DNA of 64,000 bases from the NCBI RefSeq assembly GCF_030813715.1, contig NZ_JAUSUZ010000001.1, positions 248,001 to 312,000 on the forward strand, written 5' to 3'. This stretch comes from Catenuloplanes indicus. Its GTDB lineage: Bacteria > Actinomycetota > Actinomycetes > Mycobacteriales > Micromonosporaceae. Under the pieces are notes generated by a model. It made no database searches, was not told the DNA's origin, and worked only from the letters and a program-made list of their open reading frames with translations. Made by a program: the position numbers and the translations under genes. Positions 16,269-24,201 of the stretch are shown piece after piece; position 1 is the first letter of the stretch; each line of letters starts with the position of its first letter.

Positions 16269-16663
16269 ACACCGCCGCGGCCGGCCGTGCGGGCGAAGTC
16301 GGCGAAGTCCGTGGTGGCCAGGTCCAGGTTCGTCTGCACGCTGAAGACCTCGTCCGCGATCACCCGGAACGCGCGGCCGGGCTCGTCGGACAGGTCGACC
16401 GCGATCACCGGGTACTCCGGGTCGCGCAGTGCCTCGCCGTCGACCAGGAACGCGATCGCCAGGTCCTCGTCGCCCTCGGCCAGCCGGACCAGGCCACCGG
16501 GCGTGAGGCCGTCGTGCGCGCGGTCGTCGAGGAACATCATCGTCGCGCGGTAGTCGTCCAGGTGACGCTGCAGCGTCTTGCGGAACGTTTCCCAGGCCGC
16601 GTCGTCCGTGAAATCGGTGCGGATCAGCAGGCCTTGCGCGTCCGGGGGGATCGGGAGGGTCAT
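16250..16663 (-). CDS. DUF6924-like conserved protein
   Basis: 137 residues with CCGAGGAAACG before the ATG. The opening MTLPIPPDAQGLLIRTDFTDDAAWETF and the core YPVIAVDLSDEPGRAFRVIAD match an actinobacterial family I recall as DUF6924 (function unknown). Soluble and acidic, with no signal peptide. No clear partner. Confidence 0.65.
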   Translation of the reverse strand: MTLPIPPDAQGLLIRTDFTDDAAWETFRKTLQRHLDDYRATMMFLDDRAHDGLTPGGLVRLAEGDEDLAIAFLVDGEALRDPEYPVIAVDLSDEPGRAFRVIADEVFSVQTNLDLATTDFADFARTAGRGGVYRGGA

Positions 16664-16791
16664 CGTTTCCTCGGGTGAATCGGGTCAGGTGCCGTGCGGG
16701 CGCCAGACTACAACGCGGTGAGCTGCACACCCTCCGGCGGACCGCACGCCGCGCCACACCCTTTCGGGTTCGCCGGGCAGAATGTCGGCGC

Positions 16792-17190
16792 ATGCGCATC
16801 ATCGACAAGGTGGCCTGGCTCCGGATCGAGGACGGCCGGATCCTCTCCACCCGCTCGCACGGCAAGGACGTCTTCTACTTCCCGGGCGGCAAGCGCGAGC
16901 CGGGCGAGTCCGACCTGGACACGCTGACCCGGGAGATCGCCGAGGAGCTGACCGTGACCGTCGACCCGGCGACCGCGGCCCCGGCCGGTGTGTTCGAGGC
17001 CCGCGCGCACGGCCACGGCGACGACGTCCTGGTCCGGATGACCTGCTACACCGCGGACTACACCGGCGAGCTGACCCCGGCCGCGGAGATCGCCGAGGTG
17101 GTCTGGCTGACCTACGCCGACCGGGACCGCACCTCCCCGGTCGACCGGATCATCTTCGACCACCTTCGGGAAAAGGGGTTGCTGAGCTGA
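16792..17190 (+). CDS. NUDIX hydrolase
   Basis: 132 residues from the ATG at 16792. The Nudix box is complete: GGKREPGESDLDTLTREI followed by AEEL (G-x5-E-x7-R-E-U-x-E-E), about residues 32-53, binding the divalent metal. The family hydrolyses nucleoside diphosphates linked to another group. It resembles short ADP-ribose or (deoxy)nucleotide-cleaning members; substrate open. A 7-bp stem hairpin (CAGTCAC-CAACC-GTGACTG, 17205-17223) follows the stop. Confidence 0.88.
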   Translation: MRIIDKVAWLRIEDGRILSTRSHGKDVFYFPGGKREPGESDLDTLTREIAEELTVTVDPATAAPAGVFEARAHGHGDDVLVRMTCYTADYTGELTPAAEIAEVVWLTYADRDRTSPVDRIIFDHLREKGLLS

Positions 17191-17204
17191 CCGGCACGCC
17201 GCTA

Positions 17205-17223
17205 CAGTCACCAACCGTGACTG
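17205..17223. promoter_or_regulatory. Inverted repeat between NUDIX gene and reductase-hemerythrin gene
   Basis: CAGTCAC-CAACC-GTGACTG, 15 bases after the NUDIX stop. It may be a weak terminator or an operator for the downstream gene. Confidence 0.4.
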
Positions 17224-17367
17224 CCGGGTCGGCCTTGGGCCACTACCGGATCGGGCGCCCGGCCGGCGCGTGATCCCTCGGCGGGCCCGCGGCCCGCCTC
17301 CTCCCTGTCTGCACCTTTCTCGCCTCCTTTTCCGAGCGCCGCGAAACAGACAGGGGATACAGCGCGC

Positions 17368-18174
17368 GTGTCCAACGACTTCAACAGCCGCAACATCGAG
17401 GAGTTCCGGGCCAACCGGGGCCGGATCGCGCTCTTCGGCGACGCCCGGCTGCTGCTGCTCACCACGACGGGCGCCCGCACCGGGCGCCCGCACACCACCC
17501 CGCTCGGCTACCTGCCGGACGACGAGTTCCGCCTGCTGGTGATCGGCTCAGCGGGCGGTGCCGACCGGCACCCGGCGTGGTACCACAACATCCTGGCCGA
17601 CCCGAAGGTCACGGTCGAGGACGGCATCTTCACCTACCCGGCCGTCGCCGAGGTGATCACCGGCGCGGAGCGTGACCGGCTCTTCGCCCGGATCGTCGAG
17701 GCCCAGCCCGGCTACGGCGACTACCAGCGCAACACGAAGCGCGTGCTGCCGGTGGTCGCGCTGCGCAACGCGTCCCAGGGCCCGCCCCGGGTCGGTAACT
17801 CGTTCGGTGAGACGCTCAAGGCGATCCACGACTCGTTCCGCCGCGAGCTGGCCCGGGTCCGCTACGAGGTCGCCGCCGCCGGCCCGGCACTCGGCGCGCA
17901 ACTGCGCATCAACTGCCTGTCCGTCTGCGGCGGCCTGCACATCCACCACCGCGGCGAGGACGGCGGCATCTTCCCGGCCGTGCTCGCCAACGCACCCGAG
18001 CTGGCCCCGGTCATCGAACGCCTCAGCGCCGAACACCGCACGATCGCCACGCTGATCGACGAACTCGAGGCCGCGGTCCGCACCGACAACCCGCTGCCCC
18101 AGGTCGAGCGCCTGATCGACGAACTGGAGGCGCACCTGCGCTACGAGGAGGAGATGCTCGTCCCGGTCCTCTGA
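17368..18174 (+). CDS. Deazaflavin-dependent reductase-like / hemerythrin fusion
   Basis: 268 residues from GTG. N-terminal domain (about 1-130) resembles the F420-dependent nitroreductase (DUF385/Ddn) family: LLLLTTTGARTGRPHTTPLGY, then DRHPAWYHNILADPKV. The C-terminal part (about 150-268) is hemerythrin-like: AIHDSFRRELARV, then GLHIHHRGEDGGIFP, LSAEHRTIATLIDELE and EAHLRYEEEMLVPVL supply the usual H and E ligands of a di-iron centre. A redox enzyme tied to an O2 or metal sensor is a reasonable inference. Confidence 0.85.
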   Translation: MSNDFNSRNIEEFRANRGRIALFGDARLLLLTTTGARTGRPHTTPLGYLPDDEFRLLVIGSAGGADRHPAWYHNILADPKVTVEDGIFTYPAVAEVITGAERDRLFARIVEAQPGYGDYQRNTKRVLPVVALRNASQGPPRVGNSFGETLKAIHDSFRRELARVRYEVAAAGPALGAQLRINCLSVCGGLHIHHRGEDGGIFPAVLANAPELAPVIERLSAEHRTIATLIDELEAAVRTDNPLPQVERLIDELEAHLRYEEEMLVPVL

Positions 18175-18221
18175 CCACACCCCACGCCGGAGGCGAGGAG
18201 CAAGATCCGCAACCCTTTCTT

Positions 18222-18281
18222 CCCGCTTCCGGCGTGGCCGGTGTCCGCATGCTCCCGCGGGCACCGGTCGTCGCCGGCGCT
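18222..18281. repeat. Intergenic palindromic repeat, copy B
   Basis: Begins CCCGCTTCCGGCGTGGCC, contains GCTCCCGCGGGCACCGGTC and ends ACCGGTCGTCGCCGGCGCT. It shares 19-base exact words with copy A (one direct, one inverted) and the CCCGCTTCCGGCG arm with copy C. Between two convergent gene ends. Confidence 0.65.
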
Positions 18282-18330
18282 CCTCCCTGCCGGTTGCGTG
18301 GGTGGCTGATCAGGACACCCCGGACCTCGG

Positions 18331-19482
18331 TCAGTCGTCGCCGGGCTCGGGCAGGGGTTCGGCTGTGGCGGCTGCTGAGGCCGCCGCCGACCCGGGCGCC
18401 ACGCCGCCCGCGGCCCGGCTGCGCGCCCTGCTCGCCGGCGCGGCCCGCAAGCTCACCGCCGACCGCGTGGTCGCCTGACGAACGGCTCCGGCGCGAAGAT
18501 CGGGATCGTCAGCCGGGCGGGCGGCGGTGATCAGAGTGCGGCCGGCGGCGGTCAGGGAGTAGAGGACGGAGCGGCCGGCGCGGCGCCGGAGGACCAGGCC
18601 GGCGTCGAGCAGGACGGCGAGGTGGCGGCCGATGCTGCCGAGGGCGAGGCCGGTCAGCGCGACCAGCTGCGTGGTCGACTTCGGTGGGTCGAGCAGCACG
18701 AGGAGCCGGGCGCGGACCGGGCCGAGCAGGCGGGCGAGCGCGTCCGGGGCGGGGCGGGACGGGCCGGTCTGGGCCAGCGGCGCGGACGCCGGATAGATGA
18801 TCGCCTGGCAGCCTCGGTCGCGTTCGTCGCCGGCGACCCAGCCGCGGCCGACCGAGATCGGCACGAACAGCAGCGCGCCGGAGACCTCGCGGGGCGGGTA
18901 GCGGGCCGCGTTGATCTGCAGGCGGCCGTTGCCGAGCCAGCGCATGTCCGCCTTCAGGTCGGCGAGCGCGGCCACCCAGCCGCCCTGGGTGAGCTGCCGG
19001 GTGCGGGCCACCATGTCCGCCTCCAGGATCCGGCGGCGGCGCGGCCAGTCCGGCGCGATGATCGTCTCCCACACCCATTCCAGCAGTTCCGCGATGAGCG
19101 GGCCGGGGGACAGCGTGCCGAGCACCTCCGGCGCGGGCGGGCCGCCGGTGAGCGTGAGCGCACGGGCGATGTCGGCATGCGCGTACGCGTCCGGGGTCCG
19201 CCGGATCCGGTCGATCTCCTCGTCGATCGGGCGTTCCGTCACCGCTTGCGGCGGCGCGAGGAAATCGGCCAGCCAGCCCGGCCGCAGCGACGCCGCGAGC
19301 ACCAGTTTCACGTCGGGCCGGCGCGCGATCCAGCGACGGTACGCGGGACCGTGCGCGTCCACGAAAGCACGGTCGCCGTCGCGTTTGTGCAGCCGGAGCA
19401 GCGCGCCGGTCGCCTCCGCCACCGGGGAGATCACGAAGCGGGCACCGGCCAGCGTCTCGGTGTCGATCTGCCACCACGTCAT
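18331..19482 (-). CDS. ArsR-type HTH regulator with DUF5937-like N-terminal domain
   Basis: 383 residues from the ATG at 19482. The N-terminal about 240 residues (MTWWQIDTETLAGARFVISP) match the domain seen in long ArsR-like regulators of actinobacteria. A winged HTH follows (LLVLLDPPKSTTQLVAL, then GLALGSIGRHLAVLLDAGLVLRRR). The C-terminal about 55 residues are low complexity. Divergent from an MFS transporter with a CTTTCGC/GCGAAAG palindrome between, so probably its repressor. Confidence 0.8.
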   Translation of the reverse strand: MTWWQIDTETLAGARFVISPVAEATGALLRLHKRDGDRAFVDAHGPAYRRWIARRPDVKLVLAASLRPGWLADFLAPPQAVTERPIDEEIDRIRRTPDAYAHADIARALTLTGGPPAPEVLGTLSPGPLIAELLEWVWETIIAPDWPRRRRILEADMVARTRQLTQGGWVAALADLKADMRWLGNGRLQINAARYPPREVSGALLFVPISVGRGWVAGDERDRGCQAIIYPASAPLAQTGPSRPAPDALARLLGPVRARLLVLLDPPKSTTQLVALTGLALGSIGRHLAVLLDAGLVLRRRAGRSVLYSLTAAGRTLITAARPADDPDLRAGAVRQATTRSAVSLRAAPASRARSRAAGGVAPGSAAASAAATAEPLPEPGDD

Positions 19483-19489
19483 CGCGTTG

Positions 19490-19509
19490 CTTTCGCCTCC
19501 CCGCGAAAG
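19490..19509. promoter_or_regulatory. Inverted repeat between ArsR-type regulator and MFS transporter
   Basis: CTTTCGC-CTCCCC-GCGAAAG, perfect 7-bp arms, in the 66-bp divergent region. Probable operator of the adjacent regulator. Confidence 0.55.
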
Positions 19510-19548
19510 ATTAACGCCCGCCGCACCCGCGTTCGCAGACTGCCGATC

Positions 19549-20733
19549 ATGCATACGTACGGTGCGCTGTTCCGCACGCCCGAGTTCCCGCCGTTGTTCG
19601 TGGTCGTCTGCGCCGGCGCGTCCGCGTCCACGATCGGCGGTCTCGCGCTCGCCACGATCGTCTTCGCCGGGACCGGATCCCCGCTGCTCAGCGCGATCAG
19701 CATGTTCGGCCCGGCCGCGGCGCAGCTGCTCGGCGCCACGCTGCTGCTGTCGGTCGCGGACCGGGTGCCGCCGAGGGCCGCGCTGGCCACCTGCGCCGCG
19801 CTGTCCGCGTCCTGCCTGGCGCTGCTCGCGATCCCCGGCCTGCCGCTGCCGGCCGTGTTCGCGCTGCTCGGCGTGATGGGCCTGGTCGCGTCCGTCGCCG
19901 GTGGCGTCCGGCTCGGCCTGCTCACCCAGGTGATACCGGCGGACGGCTACCTGCTGGGCCGCTCGGTGCTCAACATGTCGGTCGGTTCTGTGCAGATCCT
20001 CGGGTTCACGGCCGGTGGCGCGCTGCTCGCGGTGTTCCCGCCGCACGGTGTGCTGGCGCTGGCGTCCGGATGCCAGCTGCTCGGCGCCGTGACCGCGCTG
20101 CTCGGCCTGCGCTCCCGGCCCCCGCGCGCGTCCGGGCGGCCGTCGGTGGCCGCGACCTGGCGGGCGAACGCGCGCCTGCTGTCGTCGGCACCCCGCCGGT
20201 ACGTACTGGTCGCGCTCTGCGTGCCGAACGGCCTGATCGTCGGCTGCGAGGCGCTGTTCGTGCCGTACGCGCCGACCCACGCCGGGATCCTGCTGGCCGC
20301 GGCCGCGCTCGGCATGCTCACCGGTGACGTGCTGGCCGGCCGGTTCCTGCCGCGCGCGTGGCGGGAACGGGCCGGTGCGGTCCTGCGGTTGCTGCTCGCG
20401 GTGCCGTACCTGCTGTTCGCGGCCGGTCTGCCGCTGTGGCTCGCGGCGATGCTGACCGCGGTCGCGTCGGTCGGTTACTCCGGCACGCTGGTGCTGCAGG
20501 AACGACTGATCGCGCTGACCCCGGACGACCTGCGGGGCCAGGCGCTCGGCCTGCACTCGTCCCTGATGATGGGCATGCAGGCGGTCGGCGCCGCGCTCGC
20601 CGGTGCGGCCGCGGAGATCACCGGCTCGGCCGCGGCCGGGATGACGGTGATGGCGGTCCTGTCCGTCACGGTCACGCTGCTGGTCGCCGCGGGCCTGCGC
20701 ACCCCGGTCCCGCAGCCGGTGCCGGCGCACTGA
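19549..20733 (+). CDS. MFS transporter
   Basis: 394 residues from the ATG at 19549 with about 12 hydrophobic segments. It has an MFS-like loop (LSVADRVPPRAALAT) between helices 2 and 3 and a central loop rich in Arg/Pro (LRSRPPRASGRPSVAATW). The architecture fits the drug/metabolite exporters that often lie opposite ArsR-type regulators. Substrate unknown. Confidence 0.82.
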   Translation: MHTYGALFRTPEFPPLFVVVCAGASASTIGGLALATIVFAGTGSPLLSAISMFGPAAAQLLGATLLLSVADRVPPRAALATCAALSASCLALLAIPGLPLPAVFALLGVMGLVASVAGGVRLGLLTQVIPADGYLLGRSVLNMSVGSVQILGFTAGGALLAVFPPHGVLALASGCQLLGAVTALLGLRSRPPRASGRPSVAATWRANARLLSSAPRRYVLVALCVPNGLIVGCEALFVPYAPTHAGILLAAAALGMLTGDVLAGRFLPRAWRERAGAVLRLLLAVPYLLFAAGLPLWLAAMLTAVASVGYSGTLVLQERLIALTPDDLRGQALGLHSSLMMGMQAVGAALAGAAAEITGSAAAGMTVMAVLSVTVTLLVAAGLRTPVPQPVPAH

Positions 20734-20737
20734 GGGC

Positions 20738-21529
20738 TCAGGCCAGCGTCTTCGTCAGCGCGAGCTGGGTCTTGCGCACGGTGTAGCCGCGTCGCGCGTA
20801 GAACCCGTGCGCCTCGGTGCGTTCCGTGCCGGACCGGATGTACATGCTGGTCACGCCGTGCCGCACCGCCCAGCGTTCCGCGGCGGCCAGCAGCGCGCTA
20901 CCGGACCCGGACCCCGGCTGCGCGACCGCGAGCCCGCCCAGCTCCGCCCGGGTGCCGGCGATCAGGCCGTGCGTGATCATCACGTGCACCCACCCGGCCA
21001 CCCGGTCGGTGACGGCCACGTAGACCACGTTCCCGTCCTCCGGCAACCCCCGCAGCCGCTCCGCCACGTCGTGCGCGGCCACGGCGTACCCCATGGAGGT
21101 GGTGATCAGGTCGGTGAGGTCCTCGGCGTCGTCGGCGGTGGCCAGCCGGATCGCGGCCACCGGCTCCGGCTGCCAGGCGAGCGCCGGGAACTCCGGGTAC
21201 CTCGCCTGCGCCGCCCGCACGCCGGGCAGTCCGGCCTGCGCCGCGGCCACGGCGGGCGTCACCCCGGAGGCGAGCAGCGCCGCATAGTCGTCCACATCGG
21301 ATGCGAGCACTGCCGCCTCGCCGTCCGCGCCGAGGTAGACCACCGGCGGGTTCGCGTCGATCAGCCACAGTGCCACGCAGCCGCCGGTGGCGTCCCGGGC
21401 CAGCACCCGGAACTCCGCGCCGGACCCCCGCGCCGACGCGGTCCACGCCCGCCACCAGTCCCGGGTCCGGTCCGGCCCCCACGTCACCGGCGCGCACCCG
21501 GCGGCCTCGTGCAGCTCGATCAGGCTCAC
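20738..21529 (-). CDS. GNAT acetyltransferase with N-terminal extension
   Basis: 263 residues from GTG. The GNAT domain is the C-terminal half (about 130-263): IRLATADDAEDLTDLI, the acetyl-CoA loop GLAVAQPGSGSGSALLAAAE (R/Q-x-x-G-x-G/A-like), and YIRSGTERTEAHGFYARRGY. The first 125 residues may be a degenerate second GNAT fold. Substrate unknown. Convergent with the MFS gene (4-bp gap). Confidence 0.8.
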   Translation of the reverse strand: MSLIELHEAAGCAPVTWGPDRTRDWWRAWTASARGSGAEFRVLARDATGGCVALWLIDANPPVVYLGADGEAAVLASDVDDYAALLASGVTPAVAAAQAGLPGVRAAQARYPEFPALAWQPEPVAAIRLATADDAEDLTDLITTSMGYAVAAHDVAERLRGLPEDGNVVYVAVTDRVAGWVHVMITHGLIAGTRAELGGLAVAQPGSGSGSALLAAAERWAVRHGVTSMYIRSGTERTEAHGFYARRGYTVRKTQLALTKTLA

Positions 21530-21541
21530 GACCGACAGATG

Positions 21542-22191
21542 CTAGTCCATGTCGTACGAGCGGCGCAGCGCCGTGATCAGGCGTCGTTTCCATGCGCTGT
21601 CGTCGCCGGTGACGTGCGGGTACTCCAGGCGGAAGTTGGCCCAGTCGACGGCCCAGCGCTCGACCGAGTCCGGGCCGAACCGGTCCGCCTCGTGCATGAT
21701 CTCCGGGCGCAGCAGGTCACGGACCAGGGCCGGGTCGACCGTGGTGTGCTCGGCGAGCAGGACCGCGTCGTAGAGGTCCTCGCCCTGCGGGTACGTGTCC
21801 GACTCCAGCCACCGCAGCTTCCAGCCGAGCGCGAGCGCGGGCGGTGCCGCGAGCACCACCGTGCCCGGCGCGATGACCAGCGGTTCCGGGTCCATCAGCA
21901 TCTCCTCGCCGAAGACCACGTCGATCTGCACGGACGTGTCCGGTGCGCCGTCGACCGGGACCGGGCAGACCAGCCGCCAGCCGGGCGCGTCGTCGTACGC
22001 CCAGATGATCTCCGACCGGACCCGGCCCGGCGCGGGTGCCGCCTCGGTCAGGAACCGGCGCAGCTGCGGCCGCGGTCGAGGACGATGTCGCTGAACTTCA
22101 TCCCCTCGCGTTCCGCGGCCTCGGACACGCGCCGGCGGTAACCGGCGCCGGCGGTCAGATGCACCTCGAAATGTCGTGTCATGCCGTGCAT
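21542..22191 (-). pseudogene. Frameshifted gene, C-terminus resembling AbiEii-type nucleotidyltransferases
   Basis: A good start (ATG 22191, GAAGG upstream) gives MHGMTRHFEVHLTAGAGY... for 47 codons up to a TGA at 22048-22050. The continuation is in another frame (QLRRFLTEAAP...) and stays open to 21542, including ALGWKLRWLESDTYPQGEDL and RPEIMHEADRFG. A single missing base near 22064-22076 would restore one protein of about 215 residues. The segment lAlgwKLrwl...gEDLYDavLL resembles the second half of AbiEii/MenT-type nucleotidyltransferases. Either a real decayed gene or a sequencing error. Confidence 0.6.
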
Positions 22192-22226
22192 ACGAGAAAC
22201 CTTCGCACGGGCCGCAACCGGAAAAG

Positions 22227-22257
22227 CCGCCCGGGAGCAGCGGGTGCTCCCGGGCGG
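22227..22257 (-). terminator. Terminator downstream of folD
   Basis: 13-bp perfect stem (CCGCCCGGGAGCA with TGCTCCCGGGCGG) and 5-base loop, followed on the minus strand by a short CTTTTCC tract. Placed 18 bp after the folD stop. Confidence 0.85.
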
Positions 22258-22275
22258 TGCGAGACGGGGGCCGGC

Positions 22276-23133
22276 TCAGGCGGTGGCGCGTTCCGCGGCC
22301 GCGACCGCGTTGCGGAACAGCATCGCGACCGTGGTCGGGCCGACGCCGCCGACCCGCGGGGTGATCGCGCCGGCGACCTCGGCGCAGGACTCGTCGACGT
22401 CCGGCAGGATCCGGCGGCCCTCGTAGCGCACGCCACCGCCGACCACGACCGCGCCCGGCTTCACGTGCTCCGGCTGGATGATCCCGGGCACGCCCGCCGC
22501 GGCGATCAGCACGTCCGCACGCTGCGTGTACCGCGGCCAGTCGGCGACACCGGTGTGCACCACGGTCACGGCCGCGTTCGCGGTCGGTCGCTTCTGCGCC
22601 AGCAGCATGGCGAGCGGACGGCCCAGCGTGGCGCCACGGCCGAGGATGACGACCTCACGACCGGCGACCGGGATGTCGTAGTGGGCGAGCAGCGCCTCGA
22701 TCCCGGCCGGGGTGCACGGCAGCGGACCGGGCAGGCCGAGCGCGAGCCGCCCCATGTTCAGCGGGTGCAGGCCGTCGACGTCCATGTCCGGGTCCATGAC
22801 CTGCAGCGCCCGGTCGTAGTCGAGGTGGCCCGGGATCGGGTACTGCACGAGCAGCCCGTGCACGTCCTTGTCGTCGTTGAAGCCGCGGATGACCCGCTCC
22901 AGCTCCGCCTGCGTGACGTCGCCGGGCAGGTGCGCGTGCGGCGAGACGAACCCCAGCTCACCGGCCTGCTTCTGCTTGATCCGGATGTACCCGGCGCTCG
23001 CGTCGTCGTCACCGACCAGGATCGTGGCCAGCGCGGGCGTGACGCCCTTGGCCTTCAGCGCGGCGACGCGGGCGGTGACGTCCTCCAGAACGGCGTCGGC
23101 GACGGGCTTACCAGGGAGAAGTCGGGCAGACAT
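22276..23133 (-). CDS. folD: Methylenetetrahydrofolate dehydrogenase / methenyl-THF cyclohydrolase
   Basis: 285 residues from the ATG at 23133 (CAGGAG upstream). Hallmarks: the Tyr/Lys catalytic segment SAGYIRIKQKQAGELGF, the VQYPIPGHLDYDRAL and DMDVDGLHPLNMGRL substrate loops, the nucleotide-binding GRGATLGRPLAMLL and the C-terminal ITPRVGGVGPTTVAML. It interconverts 5,10-methylene-THF and 10-formyl-THF in the cytoplasm, feeding purine and methionine synthesis. A ZTP riboswitch lies in its leader, linking expression to one-carbon shortage. Confidence 0.96.
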   Translation of the reverse strand: MSARLLPGKPVADAVLEDVTARVAALKAKGVTPALATILVGDDDASAGYIRIKQKQAGELGFVSPHAHLPGDVTQAELERVIRGFNDDKDVHGLLVQYPIPGHLDYDRALQVMDPDMDVDGLHPLNMGRLALGLPGPLPCTPAGIEALLAHYDIPVAGREVVILGRGATLGRPLAMLLAQKRPTANAAVTVVHTGVADWPRYTQRADVLIAAAGVPGIIQPEHVKPGAVVVGGGVRYEGRRILPDVDESCAEVAGAITPRVGGVGPTTVAMLFRNAVAAAERATA

Positions 23134-23151
23134 GAGAACTCCTGCAACCGT

Positions 23152-23236
23152 GGGCGCCCAGGCGGTCGACGTCCCACGACGAGCTCCCCGATGGTCGCTG
23201 CCATCCCCGTGCCGCCAGTCGCTTGTCGCGTCCCAA
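23152..23236 (-). ncRNA. ZTP (pfl) riboswitch in the folD leader
   Basis: On the minus strand the leader reads TGGGACGCGAC, then GCGACTGGCGGC, a variable stem, ATCGGGGAGC, and the conserved 3' block GACCGCCTGGGC, ending about 18 bp before the folD start. These are the hallmark blocks of the pfl/ZTP motif (first half near the 5' pseudoknot, CCGCCTGGGC at the 3' side). Known ZTP riboswitches sense ZMP/ZTP and turn on folate and purine genes, including folD. Confidence 0.85.
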
Positions 23237-23281
23237 TATGCACCATGAGCACGGCGGGACGCCAATCAACCACGGCGATTT

Positions 23282-23381
23282 CCCGCTTCCGGCGGGTAGG
23301 CCGAGGTGCGGCCGGGTCGTGGTGACCACGACGTCACCGGAGCCCGCGGGAGCACCGCGACGTGACCACGCCGGAAGCGGG
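23282..23381. repeat. Intergenic palindromic repeat, copy C (paired arms)
   Basis: A 13-bp inverted repeat, CCCGCTTCCGGCG (23282-23294) and CGCCGGAAGCGGG (23369-23381), encloses GTCGTGGT-G-ACCACGAC (23316-23332) and GCCCGCGGGAGC. Read on the minus strand, the right half matches copy B (CCCGCTTCCGGCGTGG, then TGCTCCCGCGGGC, then CCGGT). It looks like a double, BIME-like unit. Confidence 0.65.
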
Positions 23382-23392
23382 TCATACGGCTT

Positions 23393-24163
23393 CTACAGGG
23401 TTGTCGCCCGTGACCACTGCGCGACCAGGTCCGGGGAGCCCATCACGGTCGGGGGCGGGACGCGGTGCCAGAGGAAGAGGTAGAGCTCGGCCAGGCCGCC
23501 GAGGACGACGGCGTCGCCGTCGGCGGTGCTGGTGACGCGGCGCCAGCCGGGGGTGGGGGTGCCCAGGTCGACGCGCCAGATCTCGCCGGTGTCGGCGGCG
23601 GCGAGGACGAGGGTGCCGGTCAGCGGGGTGGCGCCGTCGGGCAGGAGGCGGCGCTGGATGGTGGGGTGGTGCAGCATGGCGCCGAGGAATTCCTCGATGC
23701 CGTCGCGGGCGACGGTGGCGTCGATGCGGGTGGGCTGGCGCAGGGCTTCGGCGGCGTCGAGGCCGTGGACGACGGCCTCGTGGAGCATGCGGCGGGGCCA
23801 GCCGGCGGCGCGGCGGTCGTGGCCGAACGTCCAGACCGGGCGGTCGGGGTCGGTGGACTCGAGGGTGGCGAGCAGGCGCTGTGCGCCGACGAGGAGCCAG
23901 ACGGTCAGGTCGGCGGCGTCGTGCGGGACCTCGGCGGCGAACGCGTCGAACGGCAGGCGGCGCGGCATGCCGGAGGCGACCATGGCCTCGGCCCAGCGGT
24001 GGGTGGCGCCGATGTGGCCGGAGAGGGCGCCGAGGTCCCAGCCGGGGCAGGCGGGGACCGGGGTGGCCGGGTCGGCGTCGGCGACCAGATCGACGAGGCG
24101 GCCGACGGCGCCGCGCAGGGCGGACAGGTGTCCGGCGTAGTCGAGGCCCAACTCCGTGCTCAT
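23393..24163 (-). CDS. Mycothiol-dependent maleylpyruvate isomerase-like (DinB-fold) protein
   Basis: 256 residues from the ATG at 24163. The start (LDYAGHLSALRGAVGRLVDL...PVPACPGWDLGALSGHIGATHRWAE) is the TIGR03083/MDMPI N-terminal four-helix bundle with a metal-binding His (GHIGATHRW) and the later MLHEAVVHGLDA. The C-terminal domain (VDLGTPTPGWRRV... LYLFLWHR) is the usual MDMPI_C-like part. Such proteins are thiol-dependent metalloenzymes in mycothiol-producing bacteria; the substrate of this one is unknown. Confidence 0.85.
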   Translation of the reverse strand: MSTELGLDYAGHLSALRGAVGRLVDLVADADPATPVPACPGWDLGALSGHIGATHRWAEAMVASGMPRRLPFDAFAAEVPHDAADLTVWLLVGAQRLLATLESTDPDRPVWTFGHDRRAAGWPRRMLHEAVVHGLDAAEALRQPTRIDATVARDGIEEFLGAMLHHPTIQRRLLPDGATPLTGTLVLAAADTGEIWRVDLGTPTPGWRRVTSTADGDAVVLGGLAELYLFLWHRVPPPTVMGSPDLVAQWSRATTL

Positions 24164-24201
24164 CCGGAAAACGTACCGGCGGGCGGACGGTTGGTGCCAC
24201 A

